Of a DNA stretch of 64,000 nt, positions 56,092-64,000 are shown piece after piece. Source of the stretch: Cliona cf. orientalis (taxonomy: Eukaryota; Porifera; Demospongiae; Clionaida; Clionaidae); assembly GCA_963930775.1 (NCBI GenBank), contig OZ005691.1, positions 6,445,000 to 6,508,999 of the forward strand, in the 5' to 3' direction. The first letter of the stretch is position 1, and every line of letters starts with the position of its first letter. The notes beneath the pieces are model-generated. The model was not told the DNA's origin. It worked only from the letters and a program-made list of their open reading frames with translations, and did not search any database. The translations under genes and the position numbers were made by a program.

Positions 56092-59000
56092 ATGTCTCAG
56101 CCAAGTCCAGTGCCATCAACGACGAAACGTGTGATTACCATCGAAAGCAGAGAACGCAGAGGAAGTGATCCCATAATAGGATCTAAGAAAAAGGATTCTC
56201 AAAAGGTATAGATACGCATGATTAAACGCGGCGCGTGCTTTTTTCACTCTGTTTTCACTAATATTTATAGCTGCCGTCTTGCGATAGCGACGTTGGCAAA
56301 CGTTGCCAGGAATGCGGTATTAAGTGTCAAGGATTCATGCCGCATTTATGGCGGTAAGTTATAAATCTAGGTCAGAAAGATAGCGGAATTGGGGGGGGGG
56401 GGGGGGGGGGGGGGTCTCAAGAAGGGGGAGGGGCACTTCCAAAAACTTTCACTGCTCGGAACGCACCACTTAGAAATCCGCAAGCAGCATGAGAACGAGG
56501 TTCCAACCTGTTATCTAGTGAGTATATACACCCATTAATTCCTACTAGACCCTCTGAAGGCTTCCTGCATTCTAGCCAATGGCTGTCGTGGTGCAAAAAC
56601 AGAATGGCAACATTAATTATTATGATGTCTATTTCAATGTAGGAAGAAATGTATAACATGTGGGTGTGACAGAAACCAACACAAAAAGGATATTGTGTCT
56701 TTTGAGCTTATTCAAAAGATGGAAGGTGTTTCTCTGCGACACAGTATCAGAGCTCAGGAGCAGTCCCTTAAGAAATATGCATGGTACCCAAAAGGAGTTA
56801 CAGCTGATATGGTATAGAATCGAAACTGAAGTATTTTATGATTCAACAGTGAATTTGAACTTTCCACTCTGCATGTATACATAGGTAGAGCAATATATGC
56901 AGTGTTTACCAGAAGAGTGTGTTCCATTATTTGGATCAAAGGGAGAGGAGTGGAGAGTGAAAGAATATATGCAACAGCTGCCAGCATATGACACATGTCC
57001 TGAGGCTTGTCATGATATGGCAGATATTGACAAAAAGAGAATGATCAAGTTTGCTGACATGAGAAGGAAAAAGTTTTTTGGTGTCGGTGAAATTGAAACT
57101 CTATTGGAATGCAAGGTAAGTTATTACCGGTATTATGTCACGATCATAATTCCTCACAAAAGCGAATGCATCCCTCTAATTATATTACGCAAAACATGTC
57201 ACGATTATAAGTACACCCTCATGGCACCATATTTCCAGCAAGTATGGTGTAAGCGATCTCAAAATCCCTCTATAATTATTACGATCCAATGTCATTTATG
57301 CAGAATTGCATTCACTGCAATGAAGTAATAGCCCCAGGGTCTGTGGTCGTGATGACAGCTAGACTTGGAGATGAAGTTGTATGGCATCCTCAATGTTTTA
57401 GGTATACTAAACCTTTCACCACTGTCCAGAATAATTGAGTACAGTTGATATTTTCTTACTATCACAGATGTAACACGTGTGATGAACTGCTAGTAGACTT
57501 GCTTTACTTCCTCCATTCAGAGGATCAAAAGATTTACTGTGGGCGTCACCATGGAGAAAAAATGATTCCTAGATGTGCTGGATGTGATGAGGTAATAATT
57601 TTAAGGGAGCACTAACCATGGATATTTTTAGTCTCGTCCACAGGTTCTCCAATCTTATCAATGCAAGAATGCAACACACTTTTTTGCATACGTTAGAGAG
57701 ATTGGGGAGCCTGAGGACAAGGCTAGGATTTTTCCTGATAAGGAATCAACTATGTCATTTTATCATAATTAATAAAAGTGTACCATCTCCAGGTGCACTG
57801 GGTTTCTTGTAGCCAGCAGTGTACCTATTATGGCAAAAAATACCAATTTTTGCACTTTCATCTTTCATCGTGATAAGAATAATTTCAAGGCAACCAGCCG
57901 ATACTATGTACAACAAAAACACCTCTATAATAATTATAAAGCTAGTACTACACGTATATCTCATGCACCACATCCCTAAATCTTATGAGGGGGATGGCAC
58001 ACCAAAAAATACTTAGTTATCTGTACACGGCAAGTAAGATTTAGTGTGCTTGCCACTGTTGCCGAGAGTGACAACCAGTTCGTGCCAAGTGCTTAAATCC
58101 AGAAACTATCTACACCATGCTGACCAATCAAATCAGCTGCATGCCAATGCTGCAATGCAACAAACACTCATCAACATTCCATACCATGGAAGATATATAA
58201 CTAATATCCCACACAGCTCGCACAACAGTGCACAAAACCAATGAAAGCATACTGGGTGTCTAATTCACTGCATTAATTCAAACGGTATAATATATTATTT
58301 TATATGCAGTTGATATTCTCGAGCACATACACTGATGCTGGAGGCAAAATGTGGCATAAAGAGCATCTCTGCTGTTCGAAGTGTGATACCAGTGTGAGTG
58401 GTAAGAGGTTTGCTGAAAAATCTGGAGATCCAATCTGTGAATCCTGCTTCAGTGCAACTGCTGTAAAATGTCAGAAATGCAAGGAGCCCATTGGAATAGG
58501 TAGGAAGAAGAAAAGTCACAAAGGGTTATCTTGGCACCAGGAGTGCTTCGTCTGCAAACGCTGTCAAGAGGATCTTACGTCAGTTCATTTCTTTATGGTC
58601 AACAGAGACCTTCTCTGTGACGATTGCATGGAGCCCATAGCACAGTGCCACAGTTGCAAGCAAGGCATCAAGCCCACTGTTAGTTACCTACGACACAAGA
58701 ATCGAACCTGGCATGCTGAGTGCTTTAAGTGTGCTGTGTGTCAAGCTTGGCTCGTTGACGGAGAGTTCAATGAACTCGATGACAACCTTATATGCAAAAA
58801 CTGCTTTGTAAGCAAAGTTAGTAAGAAATGTACCATCTGCAATGAGCCTGTCATTGGGAAAGCCGTCCAGTTTAGTCTCAGCACGTACCATCCGGAGTGC
58901 TTTACTTGCTCGGAGTGCAGTCGTAATCTTGCTACAGGAGAAGTTAAAGTCAAGGAAAAAATGGGAAAACCTGTATGTTTGGATTGCCATCTGAAGAGTG

Positions 59001-59173
59001 CTAAAAAATGCTACAAATGTCATGATCCAATCGTATCAAAGCATACTATCTATAAAGGTCAAGTATTCCATCTGGAGTGTTTTGCTTGCAACATGTGTGG
59101 AAAGAGTGTTGCTAAAACGGAGTTCTTTGAGACGAGTCTAGGTGAAATTCTGTGTATGAAATGTGGAGATTAA
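56092..59173 (+). CDS. PET domain protein with six LIM domains (testin/limpet-like)
   Basis: Seven exons: 56,092-56,205, 56,271-56,353, 56,643-56,811, 56,885-57,115, 57,304-57,401, 57,468-57,591, 58,310-59,173; all GT-AG, phases fit, 560 residues. Residues about 50-80 are the testin-type Cys-rich segment ([24 protein letters not shown]). PET spans about 120-200 ([21 protein letters not shown]). Then come six LIM zinc-finger pairs, the first at [12 protein letters not shown] and the last ending CMKCGD. Testin and prickle have PET plus three LIMs; Drosophila limpet and relatives have more, so this is limpet-like. Such proteins bind actin-regulatory and adhesion partners through LIM domains, here by inference. 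Most LIM domains lie in one large last exon. Confidence 0.9.
56391..56414 (+). repeat. 24-base poly-G tract in intron 2
   Basis: Uninterrupted G run within the PET-LIM gene intron 56,354-56,642, followed by more G-rich sequence. Confidence 0.9.
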
Positions 59174-59247
59174 CTACTATAGTGACATTATTAATTTTAC
59201 CCATTAAATTTTAACCTAGGATATAGTACAATAGTATACCAACACTT

Positions 59248-59253
59248 AATAAA
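59248..59253 (+). terminator. Candidate polyadenylation signal of the PET-LIM gene
   Basis: AATAAA lies 75 bases after the stop codon. Confidence 0.55.
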
Positions 59254-60025
59254 CTTACATTGCTGCATAATACCTCCAAAAGGTGTTTATTGATTTAATG
59301 TTGCCCCTAACAAAGATTAGGAGCCCAGGAATACTCGAAGCAATAATTATATACTAGTATGGTACTTTAAAGTATGATGTATTTACCTGTACACCACTAA
59401 AATTATTACTGTAAGGAAGCAGATTTTCTTCAGTCTGGAATAATTATAATATATGCAGTGAGTCTCAACTAGGATTCGCCTAATTGTGGTTTATGAAACA
59501 CACTTCTCTATACGATATTGAGCAATACGCATTATATGCATAGGCAGGAGACCTACCTCTCCAAGAGGTCTATAAGTGAACTGAGAGGTCCATAAGTGAA
59601 ATAATAGACCTCCAACTGACCAATCAGATTGCTATATTTGTTACCACTATTCTAATTAACTTGAGAAAAACTTTAATTAGCATATCCATTGTGTACCGTT
59701 AAAATATCTTAAGATAAAACAGTAAGGAAAATGTTATGCAAACAAAATGTGCTGGTTATTATCTCCATGGGGTGCATTTCCGAAAAACCTTATTGTTGCT
59801 GTAGGCTGCTTGTGTAAACAGGGCAGCAAACAATAGCTTTATCAAGTTAGCAAGAATAGTAAAATTAATATTATTGCTTATGATTAAGATAGTAACATAC
59901 ATAATATTATAGACTAGCATGAGCTCTCAGCTTACACTAAGTTTGATAAGCACTAGCTAGTAATTTTAAATCAGCCAGCTGTGTTGAACCTAGCAAATTA
60001 AGTCATTTACATAGCTAGCTTTGAA
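59254..60025. other. Intergenic, promoter side of next gene
   Basis: AT-rich, no gene. Near 59,560-59,620 AAGAGGTCTATAAGTGAA and its variant AGAGGTCCATAAGTGAAA form a short direct repeat. Confidence 0.45.
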
Positions 60026-61768
60026 ATGCAGACATTGCTACTAACATCGATATCGCTCATTTTGTATGCAAGTGTATGCTGTAGTCAACAACTAGAGAAT
60101 CAGCCACTGAGTCTAGCTAATTGCCCACTGTGGTTTCAGTATAATGAATCTCTCCATGATTGTCAGTGTCTGCCAGACTTATTGATGTGTAAGGGACAAG
60201 ATATGATCATGAAATCCGACTATATCTCGACGTATGATGAAAATAAAAAGATTATAACATTATCCCCTATAGCTAGTGACTGCAAACTCTTCAATGAAAT
60301 TACAAAACCTCCTGGATATGTATTGCTGCCAAGGAATCTTTCCAAGCTGAATGAGTACATGTGCGGACCCCTAAACAGAAAAAGTTACTTATGCAGAGAG
60401 TGTGTGCAAGGATATGGACTTGCTATCACTACAGCGAGATGTGCCAATAAATGTTATGATTGCACTGGCAGATCCATAATACATCATTTAATGCTTTACG
60501 TCATTGTTGAGTTTGTTCCCTTAACACTGTTCTATCTTTTCATTCTGATTTTTCGGGTAAGCTTTACATCTGCTCCCATGACATGTTTCCTCTTTTATAG
60601 CCAGATGATTGTAGTTGTATTTAACTACTTATGGGAAGAAGACCTGCTACTCACGATATTCTATACTGAGTCAGGTGACCTTCGATCAATGAGCAAACTT
60701 ATTCTGGTACTCTATGGAATATTTAATCTTGATTCTTTATTTCATGCTTTTCCACCATTTTGTATCAGTACTCATCTAAAGCCAGTTTACAGAAATCTGC
60801 TTGGATACACTTCAGCCTTTTATCCACTTTTCCTAATTTTCTGGACATGGTTTTGTATTAAGCTCCATGATAACAATTTTAAACCTTTAGTTATTCTATG
60901 GAATCCACTTCATAGATATTTTGTGCGACTGAGGAGGGGATGGAACACCAGAAATGACTTAATAGATGTATTCGCCTCTTTTTTTCTTCTTTCTTACTGT
61001 AAAATCACATATCAAGCTCTGTTAATGCTTAGTGCAGGTAGGAATTATCACTATTCAACAAAAAACGGGTATATTTCAGAGAGTTATGTGCTTTTATATG
61101 ACAATACTGTAACAACTAGTAGCTCATTATACAGTATCCTTGCTGGTTTTGCTGGACTGATATTATTTCTGAACAATTTACCAATTATAGCTCTAACCTT
61201 TTATCCCCTCAAGCTATTTAAAAGAGCATTATCGCTATGTAGACTTGATGGATATGCTCTTATTATCTTCGTTGAAAAATTTCACTCGTGCTATCAAAAT
61301 GGTCTTGGAGGTGCAAAGGATATGCGAAGTTTTTCTGGTCTCTACTTTCTGCTTAGAGTACTTATATCAGTTGGCACTCAGCTTCCCTATCAACTCAATT
61401 TTGAACCATGGTTTTCTCGAGGTGCCTTACTATCTATCACAGCCATGGCCATCGCCCTGTGCAGACCTTATAAAAAGTCATACATGAATATTTCAGATAC
61501 ACTTCTATTGCTACACATGGCATTGATGTGCCATCTCTTGTCATCCAATACTGAAAACCTGCTCTTTGTACCTTTCATGCAAACAATGCTCCTGATTCCA
61601 TTTGCCATCTTCACAATTTATATACTGTACAGAATTGTTCGTGGACTTTGTACATCAACTTTAAGGAAATCTTTTCTGTTTCAACATTGTCTGAAAAAGG
61701 ATTCAGATGCTTGCACTCGACAGGAGTTGAATCAAAGAGTGATCACTTATGGAGCCATACCTTCTTAA
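60026..61768 (+). CDS. Orphan multi-pass membrane protein, single exon
   Basis: 580 residues without introns. A signal peptide (about 1-20) is followed by a Cys-containing extracellular part to about 145, including CGPLNRKSYLCRECVQGYG and CANKCYDC, a short EGF-like or receptor-like cysteine module. About eight to ten hydrophobic helices follow from residue 150 to 550 (for example LMLYVIVEFVPLTLFYLF, then LLLIPFAIFTIYI near the end), with a short cytoplasmic tail. The motif F-V-P-L-T-x-F-Y near the first helix and D-M-R-S-F-S-G-L-Y-F-L-L-R recur, as I recall, in a large family of unnamed single-exon genes in demosponges. Function is unknown; a surface receptor or channel-like role is possible. 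Confidence 0.85.
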   Translation: MQTLLLTSISLILYASVCCSQQLENQPLSLANCPLWFQYNESLHDCQCLPDLLMCKGQDMIMKSDYISTYDENKKIITLSPIASDCKLFNEITKPPGYVLLPRNLSKLNEYMCGPLNRKSYLCRECVQGYGLAITTARCANKCYDCTGRSIIHHLMLYVIVEFVPLTLFYLFILIFRVSFTSAPMTCFLFYSQMIVVVFNYLWEEDLLLTIFYTESGDLRSMSKLILVLYGIFNLDSLFHAFPPFCISTHLKPVYRNLLGYTSAFYPLFLIFWTWFCIKLHDNNFKPLVILWNPLHRYFVRLRRGWNTRNDLIDVFASFFLLSYCKITYQALLMLSAGRNYHYSTKNGYISESYVLLYDNTVTTSSSLYSILAGFAGLILFLNNLPIIALTFYPLKLFKRALSLCRLDGYALIIFVEKFHSCYQNGLGGAKDMRSFSGLYFLLRVLISVGTQLPYQLNFEPWFSRGALLSITAMAIALCRPYKKSYMNISDTLLLLHMALMCHLLSSNTENLLFVPFMQTMLLIPFAIFTIYILYRIVRGLCTSTLRKSFLFQHCLKKDSDACTRQELNQRVITYGAIPS

Positions 61769-61808
61769 CAACTAGGACTGTTGTTATTAACAGTTTTGCT
61801 ATATTGTA

Positions 61809-62506
61809 CAGTGCTACAGAGCAAAAGAGCAAAACTTTCAATTTTCCTTAGTAAGCAGATTTATTATTACAAAATATTATTAGTCAAATGTTGCTATTGA
61901 TTTTTCGAAAGTCATTTCGGGCCAAAAAAATTTTCACGATTTCCCCATAGAGTTCAATATAGAAACCATACAAGTGCAGCTAGCTTTTCAGCAAAAATCT
62001 TGCAAATTTTGACTTCAACTGCGAATATCTCGAGAATGCAAGCTCATATGGACTTCTTATTTGGTACCATAGTATGTCACTATAGTCTCTACATGTACCT
62101 AAAATATGGACTCTTAACAGAAAGTGGAAGTAGTGATTCTTATCCCAAACGTTTTTTGACTGTTTTTGCTTAAAATTTAGCATATTTTTGAAAATTTCTC
62201 AGTAATTCCTTGGAGTTCACAGCTCTAGCTCAGGACTAAGTTCTTCCCTTGCAGTACCTACCACTGTGTCAAGTTGGCATTCTTAACGCAAAGCGGTTTG
62301 TCTAAACTGATCCCAAACATTTTCTCAGTACCTCAGTATAGAAATATGGCCACGCCTCCTTATCAAAACCACATGGGAACTCCTCCCACTCAACAAGGAC
62401 TAAGAATCTGTTGTCAATTAGTACCCAATTACTATAATATTATGTTTTGACTTACACATAATAAAGTACAAATTGAAAAGTTTTGCTCTCTTGCTCTGTA
62501 GCACTG
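61809..62506. mobile_element. MITE with CAGTGCTACAGAGC ends, TA target
   Basis: 698 bp with inverted ends of about 38 bases (CAGTGCTACAGAGCAAAA left; inverse right with a few differences), TA on both sides. It starts 40 bases after the stop of the membrane protein gene, so it probably contributes its 3' UTR. No protein. Confidence 0.85.
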
Positions 62507-62737
62507 TATGATATTAGATAATCAATTTTTATCATGGTGACACCAAATATACTTTCGACAAAATAGGCAGTGATTTCTGGTCCCTTTTATCATAGCGGGT
62601 CACATATGATTTTCACTGCAGTGAGCAGCAAGCTATTTGAAAACATTTAGACTCAGATAACATTTATCAGCAGGCTTTAGAAAAATGCGCACATGAAATA
62701 ATGTTGCATGTCAACAAGCTACTGCATACATCATAAT

Positions 62738-64000
62738 TTAGTCTGACTCTTTTGAGTTTCGATATCTGGAAGTTATGTTATGATGGATCCTCTCATAAGG
62801 ACGTATTTGTTCATACATAGAACTCGCTGACTTTGAATGACGTTGGTCTGTGGTCAGCGCTAGTGGGAAAGAGGTGTGTTCTTGTAATATATTATGAGGA
62901 GAGGACTGATGCACTTGTTCATTTGTTCCACATAATACTGGACTGGGTTCTGCTCCACTTGCTGAACTCTTGCTACTAATGTCACAAGAGCTTTGGGTTT
63001 CAGGATAGCTGTCATTTTTCTGTACAGCACTTTCTTCGTGAAGGGGTAATTGTGTACCAGCACTAATAACTGTTGATTGTTGTGTAACAGTAGCACACCT
63101 GTACATGCAGAATCCAGTAGAAAGTTTGAAGTTCCTGTAGCTAGATATCTAGAACAAATATATTCACCGTAAATCTCTTGGTGGAGGCAAGGGTGGGGGT
63201 CCCTGAGAATCTCTTAACAAGGTGTAATATCCACCTGACAATTGTCTAAGCAACAGAAATGTAAAACACTATCTGGATTACCAAAACATCTCACCCTTGA
63301 TACCTGGATTTGCATCGGTGCCTTGTAATAAAAAAAGCTGCTGCAATAATCAATGCCAGCACAAGTACCAAGAGAGTAACAGTAGTCCAAACCATGTGAC
63401 CAATCATGCAGCTACAGTGATCCTCAGAGCAAGTTGTAGTTGTACTGTTAAATGCAACTGTACCTGTAGCTACAAGCATAACATGATAAACATCCTCAAC
63501 ATAATTACATCGATCCCTAGTTACATCCCTAGTAGCAATTTACTTGTCTGAAACAGTAAGTTTGTCATGTTTTCATTTTCAAGTTATGCCATTTTAAAGC
63601 ATCTGATGATTACGTAACATTGTATAACCTAAGTATGCTACTTACATACATAGTGACCCTTTACCATATACAACAAAGCTACTAGGGATGTGGTAATCGT
63701 TTTATAATAATTAACCTGCAGTGATTACATCATAATTGTTGTGAGAATTATCTGCACCATTACACAGAAGGGTATCAACTATAGCAAAAATATATTATAT
63801 CATCACACCATCGTAATAATATTAATTATTAGCATAGCAAGTCATGTGCATACCTATGTTCACATAAAGCGTTTGAATGGTACCCGCAGCATCAGGAATG
63901 ATGCAGTAGAACTGGCCTCTCTCTGGTGGGCTCCCAGCAGTTATCAAGCGTATCAAACCATAGGCTGTATTTCTTTGAAAGGTATTGGTAGGAACTGATC
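62738..64000 (-). CDS. Ig-domain single-pass receptor, 3' part
   Basis: Three exons on the minus strand with fitting phases: from the window edge to 63,854, 63,463-63,304, and 63,098-62,738. The first ends an Ig-type domain (PPERGQFYCIIPDAAGTIQT, the D/R-G-x-F-Y-C strand with following V-N-I). The second gives TVAFNSTTTT, a CSEDHCSC pair and a transmembrane helix (WTTVTLLVLVLALIIAAAFF). The third is a 120-residue Ser-rich cytoplasmic tail with two close tyrosine motifs, YEQI and YERI, before the end. The N-terminus lies outside the window. Sponges have many Ig-type surface receptors; ligand and pathway are unknown. Confidence 0.8.

Overview
This is eukaryotic (animal) DNA. Spliced genes with short GT-AG introns, a PET-LIM gene, an Ig-type receptor and an orphan multi-pass membrane family typical of sponges, together with DIRS, BEL and Crypton-related relics, point to a demosponge or a close relative. 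That assignment is inference from gene content only. All gene calls come from reading translations and splice sites by eye; nothing was searched.

Layout. Four host genes are recognisable. (1) METTL17, the mitochondrial-ribosome assembly factor, lies on the minus strand. Its 5' exons are at 51,313-47,044 and its 3' exons at 5,853-4,000, in correct order and with fitting phases at nearly every junction. This means that about 41 kb of transposon-rich DNA sits inside one intron (or two around a small missed exon). (2) A testin/limpet-like protein (Cys-rich N-terminus, PET, six LIM domains) lies on the plus strand in seven exons at 56,092-59,173. (3) A single-exon 580-residue multi-pass membrane protein is at 60,026-61,768 (+). 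(4) The 3' end of an Ig-domain single-pass receptor is at 64,000-62,738 (-).

The METTL17 intron holds, from low to high coordinates: a BEL/Pao retrotransposon with apparently identical LTRs and a 5-bp target duplication but no integrase (9,805-14,386); a duplicated ankyrin-like segment; an IS630/Tc1-type transposase relic; a Helitron helicase relic; a decayed DIRS-type element with two MITEs inserted in it; and a YqaJ-exonuclease relic split by a 9.5-kb terminal-inverted-repeat element (36,348-45,844).

That 9.5-kb element is the strongest candidate for something undescribed. It has about 51-bp inverted ends, long subterminal arrays of CATGCATG-type palindromes, a TA target duplication proved by the interrupted YqaJ reading frame, and one giant gene (about 1,890 residues, two exons, now broken). 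The gene combines N-terminal zinc clusters, candidate acidic catalytic motifs, a FEN/XPG-like nuclease signature, a tesmin/TSO1-type CXC domain and an acidic tail. I cannot place it in a named transposon superfamily.

At least ten MITE-like elements are bounded here. Several share a TACCGTA terminus and TA target but have different interiors, and one of these keeps the first 34 residues of a transposase. Others have 5-bp duplications, and several of those contain long poly-G/C tracts.
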